Part shown: one piece after another, positions 17,156 to 24,957 of the stretch
Position numbering within the stretch: the first letter of the stretch is position 1
How the letters are laid out: each line of letters starts with the position of its first letter
Assembly (NCBI GenBank): GCA_027484315.1
Contig: JAIXTE010000053.1
Location: forward strand, 1-45,144
Source: Burkholderiales bacterium
Lineage (GTDB): Bacteria; Pseudomonadota; Gammaproteobacteria; Burkholderiales; Burkholderiaceae_B
DNA: 45,144 nucleotides
Reading direction: 5' to 3'
The notes under the pieces: model-generated
Database searches by the model: none
What the model saw: the letters and a program-made list of their open reading frames with translations, nothing else
What the model was told of the DNA's origin: nothing
Position numbers and translations under genes: made by a program

Positions 17156-19511
17156 AAGAAGTCTTCACCTTGAATTTTTTCACGTTTAGCGCGATGAGCC
17201 GTCCCCTTTGAGCACGTGACCCCAACTCGAATTCCACAGGCGCTGTTTTTATTTCAGCTCTAGTGTCCAGCTCAATATTTACTACTTTGTAATCACTGAC
17301 AAACTGGGGTTGAATCATTCTCTCATTGGGTTTTAAGCCCAGCAACTGCAGCCCCCTGCCCTTATCTGCTTCTCTAAGTTCTGACAGCGGAAAGGCTAAG
17401 GCCTTGAGGGATTCCGAATTTACACAACAGAAGAAATCGTTGAGGGCCATGGGTGAGTAGAGCTTCTCGCCTTCCTTCACTGAAAAATAAGCTTTGCCTG
17501 ATTTGTTCTTGGATAGCAGAAATTTGATCTGGCTAATGAAACCATATCCTCGGTCGCAGCAAATAAAGAATTTTTCCTCCGGTGTTCCCGAAATAATGGC
17601 CACGGGTTTCGCCTTGGGTGATATTTCAATCAATGATGAAAGGGGGACACCATCTGTTTTGCCGGAGGGAACGGAAGTATAGCTAATCGTGTAAGATCGG
17701 CCATCTGAGGTGATTAAGCAAAGTGGGTTTTGTGTTTCCGTTTCGATGTATTGTTTTATCCCATCGCCGTCTTTAAAGCTAACAGTGGACGTGTCGATTG
17801 AATGACCCACTCTCTGTTTGATCCAGCCTTTCTTTGAAAGAAATACAGTTACCTTCTCGTTGAGTGTTGCAGCCTCTGAGACAGTGGATCTCTCATACTC
17901 CTCAATTGCTGTTCTCCTTTCGTCGCCATACTTCTTCGTGTCTTCAAGGATTTCCCTTGAAACGAAATTTCGGATGTTCTTTTCTGTTGAGAGGATCTCC
18001 TTATGGGATCCCAGCTCCCTCAGCAGGGTTTGAATCTCGCTCTCCAGTTTAATACCTTCGAGTCTAGCGAGTTGACGGAGTCTGATTTCCAGAATGTCCT
18101 CTGCTTGGATCTCTGATAGTGAGAATTCCTCCATCAGCTCCAGCTTCGGTTCTTCTGCTTCCCTTATCACTTTGATTACCCTGTCGATGTTAAGGAAAGC
18201 AATCATTCTTCCATCAAGAATATGAAGCCGGGAGTCGATTTGTCTGATGCGGTTCTCGATCCTCTTGACGACTTGGCCAATCCGAAAACCACACCACTCG
18301 CTCACGATTTCGTAAATACCCTTTTGAGAGGGCTTTGAATCAAGTCCTATGGTAACCAGGTTTAAAGAGAAGGTAGACTCAAGAGATGTGTAGGCCAACA
18401 TTGTGCTTACAAATTCGGACCTATCAATTTTTGCACTCTTCGGTTCGATAACAATTCGAACTTTATGCTCTTTTCCTGACTCATCACGGATACAATCGAT
18501 GAGACTTAGAAAAAGCGTTTTGATTCTTTTCTGCTCTGGATCAAGATCCTTTTTTCCTGACTTGGGTTGTGGGTTTGATAGCGCCTCAATTTGTTCGAGG
18601 ATCTTTGCCGAGGACACGCCGTGGGGAAGTTCTGTAACAACAAACTGCCATTGGCCCTTGCTGAGTTCCTCGATGTGGCTTCGACATCTTAATGCAATAG
18701 ATCCCTTCCCGGATTTATAGGCATCCAGCATAGCTTCCCTAGACGATATGCATAAGCCTCCGCCCGGGAAATCCGGCCCCCTGAACCTTTCGAAAAATTC
18801 GTTTTCGGTCGAGATTTCGCCAGAGACAATGCTTGATGCAATATTTCCTATCTCGGTTAAATTGTGAGACGGAATTTCTGTTGCCATACCAACGGCAATT
18901 CCCGACGCTCCGTTTAGAAGGAGCATTGGAAGCCTTGCCGGGAGATAAACCGGTTCCTCAAAAGCGCCGTCATAATTCTTTTTCATGGGAACGGTTCCCA
19001 TACCCATCTCGTCGAGAAGCAACTCAGAGTATTTTGTGAGCCTCACTTCGGTGTAACGCATTGCTGCAGCAGAGTCTCCGTCTCTCGAACCAAAGTTACC
19101 CTGTCCGTCAATCAATGGGTATCTGAGGGAAAAGTCCTGGGCTTGCCTTACCATAGCGTCATATACGCTACTGTCCCCATGCGGATGGAGTTTACCCAGA
19201 ACGTCGCCCACGACCCTCGCGGATTTGACGTGTTTCGAGTTGGGATTAAGTCCCAGTAGGTGCATTGAGTAGATAATTCTTCTTTGAACAGGTTTCTGTC
19301 CGTCAGACAGATCAGGGAGAGCCCTCCCTTTTAATACGGCGATCCCGTATGTAAGGTATGCGTTCCTTGTGTATTCGCTAAAAAAATCCGAACTAGCAAC
19401 CTCAATAGGTCCCCCGTGGGGCGGCTCTGGAGGTTGTTTTTCCAACAAGTCGGAATTGTCGATCAATTCCTGATCATTCCCAAATAGATCCAAGTTCTCT
19501 TGCATTGTCAT
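17154..19511 (-). CDS. parC: DNA topoisomerase IV subunit A (ParC), 785 aa
   Basis: The DNA-cleaving subunit of topoisomerase IV, which decatenates replicated circles. The breakage-reunion domain (about 40-510) carries the quinolone-region motif [12 protein letters not shown] and the active-site tyrosine Tyr153 in [11 protein letters not shown]. The C-terminal domain (about 520-785) is the beta-pinwheel region. Length is close to E. coli ParC (752 aa), arguing for TopoIV over the longer GyrA, and there is no GyrA box. At the quinolone positions Ser114 matches the drug-sensitive serine (E. coli Ser80) and Asp118 replaces Glu84. The start overlaps the parE stop by 4 bp (ATGA), so the subunits are made together. 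Plasmid location is unusual; chromosomal copies are normally elsewhere. Confidence 0.95.
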   Translation of the reverse strand: MTMQENLDLFGNDQELIDNSDLLEKQPPEPPHGGPIEVASSDFFSEYTRNAYLTYGIAVLKGRALPDLSDGQKPVQRRIIYSMHLLGLNPNSKHVKSARVVGDVLGKLHPHGDSSVYDAMVRQAQDFSLRYPLIDGQGNFGSRDGDSAAAMRYTEVRLTKYSELLLDEMGMGTVPMKKNYDGAFEEPVYLPARLPMLLLNGASGIAVGMATEIPSHNLTEIGNIASSIVSGEISTENEFFERFRGPDFPGGGLCISSREAMLDAYKSGKGSIALRCRSHIEELSKGQWQFVVTELPHGVSSAKILEQIEALSNPQPKSGKKDLDPEQKRIKTLFLSLIDCIRDESGKEHKVRIVIEPKSAKIDRSEFVSTMLAYTSLESTFSLNLVTIGLDSKPSQKGIYEIVSEWCGFRIGQVVKRIENRIRQIDSRLHILDGRMIAFLNIDRVIKVIREAEEPKLELMEEFSLSEIQAEDILEIRLRQLARLEGIKLESEIQTLLRELGSHKEILSTEKNIRNFVSREILEDTKKYGDERRTAIEEYERSTVSEAATLNEKVTVFLSKKGWIKQRVGHSIDTSTVSFKDGDGIKQYIETETQNPLCLITSDGRSYTISYTSVPSGKTDGVPLSSLIEISPKAKPVAIISGTPEEKFFICCDRGYGFISQIKFLLSKNKSGKAYFSVKEGEKLYSPMALNDFFCCVNSESLKALAFPLSELREADKGRGLQLLGLKPNERMIQPQFVSDYKVVNIELDTRAEIKTAPVEFELGSRAQRGRLIALNVKKFKVKTS

Positions 19512-21478
19512 TCTTCTGATCCATATTTATCGCCAAAGGTCTCTAACAACTCACGACGAGCGTTCGATTCATTTTTGGCCATGAGTTTATTCAGCTCGAC
19601 AAAGGTGTTGCCGGTGAAATCATCTGTTGTTAGCTGAATCATCTTCCTTGTTTCAGGGTTGAGCGTAGTCTCCCAGAGCTGTTCGGCGGACATCTCGCCC
19701 AGTCCCTTGAAACGAGACACGGCTATAGATGTTTCTTTGACTCCCTCTTTGATCAACCGGTCAAACACAATTCTCTTCTCGTCTTCGTCGATACAGTAAA
19801 TCTTTCTCGCCGGCCTCCCCTTTCCTGAGGCGGGTGTATCTATGCGAAACAACGGGGGCAAAGAAACATATACATGCCCGCTTTTCACAAGCAATGGAAA
19901 GTGCCTGAAAAAAAGAGTGATCAATAAAACTTGGATGTGTGAGCCGTCAACATCGGCGTCGGACAAGATGCATATCTTGCTGTAACGTAAACCGGTCAGG
20001 TCCCCCTTTTCAGGAGAGTCGTGAGGATCAACTCCGATAGCAACTGAGATATCATGGATCTCTCGGTTTGCGAATAGCCTGTCCATCTCAGTTTCCCAGG
20101 CATTTAAGACTTTTCCTCTGAGTGGCAAGATGGCCTGGTTTTCCTTGTTCCTACCCATTTTTGCTGAACCACCGGCAGAATCACCCTCGACAAGGAAAAC
20201 CTCTCTTTCGTCTAGATTGCTGGTCTCGCAGTCTGTCAGTTTCCCTGGTAGTGTTGCAACCCCACTGGATTTTCTTTTGTCGATCTTTTTCGCGTTGTTT
20301 TGCCTGCGAGCTGCTGCAGCTAAGACGATTTCCGCAATCCTTTTCCCGATTTCTATGTGGTCGGATAACCAAAGTTCGAACGCGGATCTAACGGACCATG
20401 AAACAAGTTTTATTGCCTCACGATTATTCAGCCTCTCTTTTGTTTGCCCTTGGAACTGAGGGTCGACCAACTTGGCAGCCAAGATGAAACTCATTGAGCT
20501 AGAAACATCATCTGAGTTTATTCGAAGCCCCTTTTGCGATAGGTTATGGATCTCAATAAAAGATTTTAGCGCTCCGAAAACCGCCTCCTTTAATCCAGAT
20601 TCATGCGTACCGCCCAGGGCAGTTGGTATCAGGTTTACAAATGATCTTCGGCAGTATGGAGCATCCTGATGGAAGCAGAACGCAACCTCGCATCCCTCCC
20701 CTGCCTCGAAACCTGTCTCCGTTATGTTTTCGGAGAACTTCTCAAGATGAAAAAACAAAGATGTATCAGACATCTCCACTGATTCGGCCAGGCTCTGGGA
20801 GATGCCATTTTGGAATTGGTATGTGGTATCTTCAAAATCACCCTCGGATATCTCCCTACGATAAACGAACGCCACCCCCTTTAGGAGCATAGCTTTATCC
20901 CTTAAGGTATCTCTTAGTTCCTTGGCAGGAATTTGTTCGTTATCGAAGTATTTGGGGTTTGGCCAGGACCGAACGCTTGTTCCGGTTTTGGTGATCTCAC
21001 AAGGCCCCACCTTTGAAAGGGGCTCAAGAACGTCTCCGTTTGAGAAAACAATACGGTGCACTTTGCTTTCTCTGTGCACGGTAACTTCGAGACGCTGTGA
21101 CAGCGCGTTGGTTACAGATACCCCCACGCCGTGGAGCCCACCAGAAAACCTATATGAGCTATTGGCGTCTTGTTTCGAGAATTTTCCGCCGGCGTGAAGC
21201 CTGGTAAATACAAGCTCAATTACGGAGACACCCTCTTCTGGATGCATGCCAGTAGGTATCCCCCTGCCGAAGTCCGAGACTTCCACACTCCCATCCAGGT
21301 AATGAGTTATTCGAATTTCATGTCCGTGGCCAGACAGAACCTCGTCTGACGCATTGTCTATGACCTCTTGGATAATGTGAAGGGGGTTTTCAGTCCTCGT
21401 GTACATGCCCGGCCGATGCTTGACAGGTTCGAGTCCCTTTAAAACTTTGATGTCTGATTCTTGATATTTGGTTGTCAT
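19508..21478 (-). CDS. parE: DNA topoisomerase IV subunit B (ParE), 656 aa
   Basis: The ATPase subunit of topoisomerase IV. GHKL ATPase: Glu38 and Asn42 in [16 protein letters not shown], and the lid motif [39 protein letters not shown], and the C-terminal [18 protein letters not shown]. Length near 630-660 aa indicates ParE rather than the longer GyrB. The frame stays open to ATG 21547 (679 aa), but the family start matches ATG 21478 ([18 protein letters not shown]) and the upstream stretch is AT-rich and promoter-like. No Shine-Dalgarno decides, so starts at 21490, 21514 and 21547 remain possible. Its stop overlaps the parC start. Confidence 0.93.
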   Translation of the reverse strand: MTTKYQESDIKVLKGLEPVKHRPGMYTRTENPLHIIQEVIDNASDEVLSGHGHEIRITHYLDGSVEVSDFGRGIPTGMHPEEGVSVIELVFTRLHAGGKFSKQDANSSYRFSGGLHGVGVSVTNALSQRLEVTVHRESKVHRIVFSNGDVLEPLSKVGPCEITKTGTSVRSWPNPKYFDNEQIPAKELRDTLRDKAMLLKGVAFVYRREISEGDFEDTTYQFQNGISQSLAESVEMSDTSLFFHLEKFSENITETGFEAGEGCEVAFCFHQDAPYCRRSFVNLIPTALGGTHESGLKEAVFGALKSFIEIHNLSQKGLRINSDDVSSSMSFILAAKLVDPQFQGQTKERLNNREAIKLVSWSVRSAFELWLSDHIEIGKRIAEIVLAAAARRQNNAKKIDKRKSSGVATLPGKLTDCETSNLDEREVFLVEGDSAGGSAKMGRNKENQAILPLRGKVLNAWETEMDRLFANREIHDISVAIGVDPHDSPEKGDLTGLRYSKICILSDADVDGSHIQVLLITLFFRHFPLLVKSGHVYVSLPPLFRIDTPASGKGRPARKIYCIDEDEKRIVFDRLIKEGVKETSIAVSRFKGLGEMSAEQLWETTLNPETRKMIQLTTDDFTGNTFVELNKLMAKNESNARRELLETFGDKYGSEE

Positions 21479-21547
21479 TTGGCGAGCCATTCTGCCGTGA
21501 TTTATTGAGTTCATCAATTTGTACCATATTATTTTATCAAATTCCAT

Positions 21548-22041
21548 TTATTCAATGGAAAATGCAAAGGCTTTTCTGGGTTTGCGCATCCACCTCATTT
21601 GGTAAGAATGACACTTTCAACAAAAGATTCGACATAGGAGCAACGTCCAGTCAGCCGAATGACCCCTAAAGATCTTCGTCCTGTTCGGTGTTTAGTCCGA
21701 CAGTGCATAGCAGGCTCAGTATTCCTTCGAGCAGATTGCCCTTGTGCCGCTCGTTGGAAAAACAATGATTTTCATGGGAACCGTTGCTTAAAATAGTTCA
21801 CAATATCTTCGAAAAGTATGGGGCCCCATCCCGGCAAAATTCTTGAAGGGGGCTAAAAAAGACATGGCGACTTTTTCGTTTGCTAGCCTATAAGACAGCT
21901 CCAGGCGGAGGCAATTACGTGGGTCGCTTGCTGACATGAAAGAGGCGTGATCAAGAAGGAGGCCCGGCCAAAAATGTCGGCATAGGGCATCCAGCGAGGA
22001 AGGTGGGCTGCCTGGGAATCAATTTCAAGAGACGTGGGCAT
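21548..22041. other. intergenic region between parE and the palindrome module
   Basis: About 490 bp with no convincing gene on either strand. It contains scattered short ORFs under 20 codons and a purine-rich stretch near 21950, but no clear promoter, repeat or terminator. The first palindrome of the cluster begins at its right edge. Confidence 0.5.
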
Positions 22042-22062
22042 AAAATCCCGATTCGGGATTTT
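22042..22062. repeat. palindrome copy 1 (ATCCCGATTCGGGAT family)
   Basis: Perfect 10-bp arms around one central base; the core ATCCCGATTCGGGAT is extended by AA and TT on both sides. It lies immediately downstream of the stop of the minus-strand 304-aa gene. It could act as a hairpin in RNA or as a protein-binding site. Confidence 0.85.
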
Positions 22063-22066
22063 CGTA

Positions 22067-22981
22067 TCAACCCTTATATCCCTCGGAAGAAAATAGGTTC
22101 TGTCTTAATTTCGCAAGGCGTAGCTCTTTCATTAGCGCTTGTTTGCTCAGGGCCCTCTTCCCACGACCTAAAGTCCTAAATATCGACATTGATTCCCGGG
22201 GGGCAGGAAAGGTGGGGAACACACCCATATACGCCCTGTACCCACGGATGGCCTCTACCGTCTCAGAAGACAGCTCTAAAAATCCCGATTCGGGATCAAT
22301 GACTCCCCAGCTTCCCTTAATAGAAACAATATCGGACCCTTGGATTTTCAATAAGCGCTTGGCACCGAGATCATTCATCACCAGTAGTGCAGCCTTTAGC
22401 CTAAGACGCCTCTCTATACCAATTAGGCCGCCGCCAGAAAATGACTGCTCCAATGTCGAAATCGTCATCGCCAGGGATTCGTCATCTTCAGCGCTTGCTG
22501 GGTCACCGTATTCTGCCTTTTCAAATATTTCCGAGGACCTAATCCCAAAAGCCAGCAAAGCAAAGTTTTCAAAGTGGAATCTGATTTGTTTTAAAGATGA
22601 CCACCTCGGCTGCCTCACGAATGGTCGCCACGATTTGTTAAAGCCAAGCGTTCTTCTATAGATCGGGACGGCTGCTCCGAAAGAATCTGTGGGTGGATTC
22701 GACAGCCCCTCCCAAAGGTCGCGCAACATAGAAACACTCGATTCTCCTGCTTGCGGGGTTCTTTTGCAGATCAACCAGGCGTACTTTCTGGCTTCTGTTA
22801 GTCTGGCTTTTCTATAAACGGCGGGAGAGCCATCAACCCAACTTGATATCAACTCAACGAAGGATTTGTTACTGTCTTGATTGCGGGCAAGCTGAAAGTT
22901 ACTTGCGCAGGCATCCCAAACAAAGGATATCTGATCCAATGTTGATGCGCTTTGGCAATAGACTTTTTCCTCGTGAAACAT
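22067..22981 (-). CDS. tyrosine-recombinase-like protein lacking the catalytic C-terminus, 304 aa
   Basis: Function unproven. Residues about 180-230 (GGGLIGIERRLRLKAALLVM, NDLGAKRLLKIQGSDI) recall the start of the tyrosine recombinase catalytic domain, where an Arg follows a Gly-rich turn and precedes a D/SDI segment. The later HxxR and Tyr motifs are not visible. The N-terminal 150 residues are helical and basic, like a core-binding domain (RPFVRQPRWSSLKQIRFHFE). It may therefore be a DNA-binding relative that has lost strand-transfer activity, as with some plasmid proteins that bind clustered repeats. I use ATG 22981; the frame also opens at TTG 22999. Palindrome copy 2 lies within the coding region, and the gene is divergent from 23167. 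Confidence 0.55.
   Translation of the reverse strand: MFHEEKVYCQSASTLDQISFVWDACASNFQLARNQDSNKSFVELISSWVDGSPAVYRKARLTEARKYAWLICKRTPQAGESSVSMLRDLWEGLSNPPTDSFGAAVPIYRRTLGFNKSWRPFVRQPRWSSLKQIRFHFENFALLAFGIRSSEIFEKAEYGDPASAEDDESLAMTISTLEQSFSGGGLIGIERRLRLKAALLVMNDLGAKRLLKIQGSDIVSIKGSWGVIDPESGFLELSSETVEAIRGYRAYMGVFPTFPAPRESMSIFRTLGRGKRALSKQALMKELRLAKLRQNLFSSEGYKG
22282..22296. repeat. palindrome copy 2
   Basis: ATCCCGA, one base T, then TCGGGAT: an exact copy of the 15-bp core. It lies inside the coding sequence of the recombinase-like gene, where it encodes part of the segment DPESGF, so the site is kept despite coding constraint. Confidence 0.85.
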
Positions 22982-23166
22982 TAAACTTAACTTATTCAAT
23001 TATGCAACCCATTGAAAAATCACGCGTTTTCACCGATTAACTAATCGCACCGTGAAACATTGTGCATCGTATATGAGTTTGCGTCGAAAATCCAGTAATA
23101 TTGATAACAAAGCTGATATGCTATCAATAACGATATCGTAATTTGTTATTAACACTCCAAATCAAG

Positions 23167-23802
23167 ATGGTGGACATGACCTCCCGCAACCTCGTGACGC
23201 TCGTAGATGTAAAACAAGAGACGGCAACTCGTAACGCGAAGATTAGAAATGGACTGAGGAATGTTATACGAGGTAGCACCTTTTATCAGGCGGCTAGGTT
23301 ATATGGCATCAAGATCGAGGAGCTTTATTCATATCACAGACGTTCACAGGAAAAGATTTATTCCCGATTCGGGTTTTCTTCGTCGCCCTACTCTTTGACA
23401 GACTTGCAGACCCAGAAAAGCCCGCCTGCAGCGCTTGTTCGGTTTTTAAGACGCAGGCACGGGGGGGAACTAGCTTCAGACATCCTTAGTAAGTTTTACT
23501 TGGTGCCCAAAGAGAAAACCAGCGACCTGTTGAGGGATACAAGCTCGCTGACGCCGATCTCTGCGGCCGCCTTTGCAGAGTGTATCGGCTGTAGAGCAAT
23601 CTCAAGATCTTCGGGGTCTCTTCGAGAGATAGGAATTGGCTTCGGGAAGAAGTCTTCAATGTCCGTAGTTCAAGACGCAGCGATCTGGTGCGAAACCTAC
23701 AGCGACTACTTGAATGCACTTGAGGGTGGCTACCGACTCGACATCATTGAGGTCGTCGGCTACATGTCAAAAAGTGAAAACCGGGGCATCGTCACCAGAT
23801 AA
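23167..23802 (+). CDS. hypothetical protein of the palindrome module, 211 aa
   Basis: Not recognised. The N-terminal 70 residues are basic and helical with a helix-turn-helix-like element (GSTFYQAARLYGIKIEELYS then YHRRSQEKIY), consistent with DNA binding. The rest is mixed (ALVRFLRRRHGGELASDILSK, SVVQDAAIWCETYSDYLNAL). Starts at ATG 23167 or 23176 are possible; the frame opens at TTG 23143. It is divergent from the recombinase-like gene across about 185 bp. One palindrome lies inside it, and another overlaps its stop codon (TAA at 23800). The arrangement of two divergent putative DNA-binding genes plus repeated palindromes suggests a dedicated protein-site system. Confidence 0.6.
   Translation: MVDMTSRNLVTLVDVKQETATRNAKIRNGLRNVIRGSTFYQAARLYGIKIEELYSYHRRSQEKIYSRFGFSSSPYSLTDLQTQKSPPAALVRFLRRRHGGELASDILSKFYLVPKEKTSDLLRDTSSLTPISAAAFAECIGCRAISRSSGSLREIGIGFGKKSSMSVVQDAAIWCETYSDYLNALEGGYRLDIIEVVGYMSKSENRGIVTR
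23363..23373. repeat. palindrome copy 3 (core only)
   Basis: CCCGATTCGGG: the central 11 bp of the repeat is exact, while the flanking AT pairs have diverged. It lies inside the 211-aa gene. Confidence 0.7.
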
Positions 23803-23820
23803 ATCCCAATTCGGGATTTA
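23800..23820. repeat. palindrome copy 4 (one mismatch)
   Basis: TAAATCCC-AAT-TCGGGATTTA: 10-bp arms with one mismatched pair (A in place of G in the left arm). It starts on the stop codon of the 211-aa gene and may also fold as an RNA hairpin at the transcript end. Confidence 0.8.
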
Positions 23821-23907
23821 TCTCGAAATCTCCTGTCAGGGCATTCTCACCCGCCTAGTTAGTGGTTAGTAGGCCCACCACTAATTGCATCTTCGATCTA
23901 GCGCAAA

Positions 23908-23928
23908 AAAATCCCGACTCGGGATTTT
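23908..23928. repeat. palindrome copy 5
   Basis: Perfect 10-bp arms with central C instead of T (core ATCCCGACTCGGGAT). It lies in non-coding sequence 106 bp after the stop of the 211-aa gene, followed by TTTT. A terminator role is possible, but the same sequence inside genes argues for a protein site. Confidence 0.85.
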
Positions 23929-24065
23929 GCTGCGAACATCATTTATGACGCTCAACATCGAGCCGCATAACGCTGAATATCTAACCTAAGCTAAACAAAG
24001 CAATCTCAACCATCGATCACCTCAAAGGTGCACCTGCTCGATGCTTTTAACGGAAATACTTTCAG

Positions 24066-24120
24066 CATGACCCATGACCCATGACCCATGACCCATGACC
24101 CATGACCCATGATCCATGAT
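24066..24120. repeat. heptanucleotide tandem repeat CATGACC
   Basis: Six perfect CATGACC units are followed by CATGATC and a truncated CATGAT that runs straight into palindrome copy 6. It is non-coding; the reverse-strand frame through it only reflects the repeat. Such short tandem repeats can vary in copy number by slippage or act as a clustered binding site. Confidence 0.95.
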
Positions 24121-24133
24121 CCCGATTCGGGAT
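24119..24133. repeat. palindrome copy 6
   Basis: Exact core ATCCCGATTCGGGAT fused to the end of the CATGACC heptamer array. This is the last copy in the cluster; no further copy was noticed in the rest of the window. Confidence 0.85.
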
Positions 24134-24260
24134 TTCGCCGTCGACCCCACCAAAAACTACCGATTACAGTTGAGCGAAGAAAGCCAAAAATAGGGCACAT
24201 AATTTTTGTAAGGCGCCCCCTAGAATGTAGACTTTGGTTAGATAGGAGCTACCTTTATAT

Positions 24261-24806
24261 ATGAACACTCAACCCTGGAAACTTACTTTCGCAGCCGTCT
24301 TACTCGGAACGCTGTCATTCGCCTGCACGGACACCAATACGGACTCAAGAGCGGCAGACACGACATCCGTAATGGACCAGCAAAAACGGATCGAGGAAGC
24401 CGCGTCAATCTACGGTCAACGAGATGGCATTCTTGCTGAACAAAAACTTTTGATGAACCTACACGATGGATATAAGTGGGGCGAGGTTTACAATCTGAAT
24501 GAGAGATCAGCAAAGGCGTTAATCATCATGGCCTTTGAGCAACGAGCAAACAGCTCGAAAATGAACGCGATAAGAGTAGGTGGGGAAAAAAAGAAGGCTT
24601 TCGATATTCTTTATGAAAGAACCAAGAGCAGCTTGGATGTGGAGGCCTGCAGGGTAGGGCGAAGCAACCTGCAAGCGCTTTGCAAAATCACCATTGATGA
24701 ATGGGACGCGAAATCCAAGCAATTCAAATCTGTGATCAATTATCAGGCGTTCGCAAGAGGCTCGGTTGAACTCTCCTGGCGTCCTGTCGCCCTCAAAGGG
24801 AAGTAG
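24261..24806 (+). CDS. putative lipoprotein, 181 aa
   Basis: Family not recognised. The signal sequence (MNTQPWKLTFAAVLLGTLSFAC) ends in lipobox SFAC, predicting lipidation at Cys22. It is followed by Thr-Asp and a Thr/Asp-rich linker. The mature domain has helices (VMDQQKRIEEAASIYGQRDG, ERSAKALIIMAFEQRAN), two cysteines (EACRVG, ALCKIT) and a beta-like end (SVINYQAFARGSVELSWRP). AGGAG lies about 14 nt upstream of the ATG, slightly far. It is followed by a likely terminator, so it is probably monocistronic. Confidence 0.75.
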   Translation: MNTQPWKLTFAAVLLGTLSFACTDTNTDSRAADTTSVMDQQKRIEEAASIYGQRDGILAEQKLLMNLHDGYKWGEVYNLNERSAKALIIMAFEQRANSSKMNAIRVGGEKKKAFDILYERTKSSLDVEACRVGRSNLQALCKITIDEWDAKSKQFKSVINYQAFARGSVELSWRPVALKGK

Positions 24807-24809
24807 CTA

Positions 24810-24863
24810 AACAGCGGGGTAGTGAATTAACAACTACGCACCACTGTTGATTTCTTTTTGTTT
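24810..24863 (+). terminator. probable rho-independent terminator
   Basis: Imperfect stem: AACAG pairs with CTGTT and GTAGT with ACTAC, with a small internal loop, followed by a T-rich tract (TTTCTTTTTGTTTTTG). It follows the lipoprotein stop at 24806 and precedes the protease promoter. Confidence 0.5.
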
Positions 24864-24872
24864 TTGTTGTAC

Positions 24873-24901
24873 TTGTTTTTTTTCTCATATTTTGCTATGA
24901 T
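24873..24901 (+). promoter_or_regulatory. sigma-70-like promoter of the protease gene
   Basis: TTGTTT (24873-24878) and TATGAT (24896-24901) are separated by 17 bp, and the -10 is extended (TGCTATGAT). Transcription would start near 24908, leaving a leader of about 50 nt with AAGGTGGG before ATG 24958. The 16-mer TTTTGCTATGATATAT recurs at 34089-34104. Confidence 0.6.
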
Positions 24902-24957
24902 ATATTCACTGAGCAAATCATTGATGCTTGGAACAATTAAAAGACAAGGTGGGACTT

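Noticed and set aside
20122-20459. Plus-strand frames inside parE (and similar ones in parC and recD2)
   Set aside because: Shadows of strongly conserved genes on the other strand.
23908-23931. Palindrome 5 as an ordinary rho-independent terminator
   Set aside because: It is followed by only TTTT, and the same palindrome also occurs inside coding sequence.
22042-24133. CRISPR array
   Set aside because: The six palindromes are irregularly spaced (about 100-1,080 bp) and partly inside genes; there are no uniform spacers or cas genes.
24006-24200. 64-aa frame with repeated WVMGHGS on the minus strand
   Set aside because: It arises only from the CATGACC heptamer array and has no ribosome-binding site.
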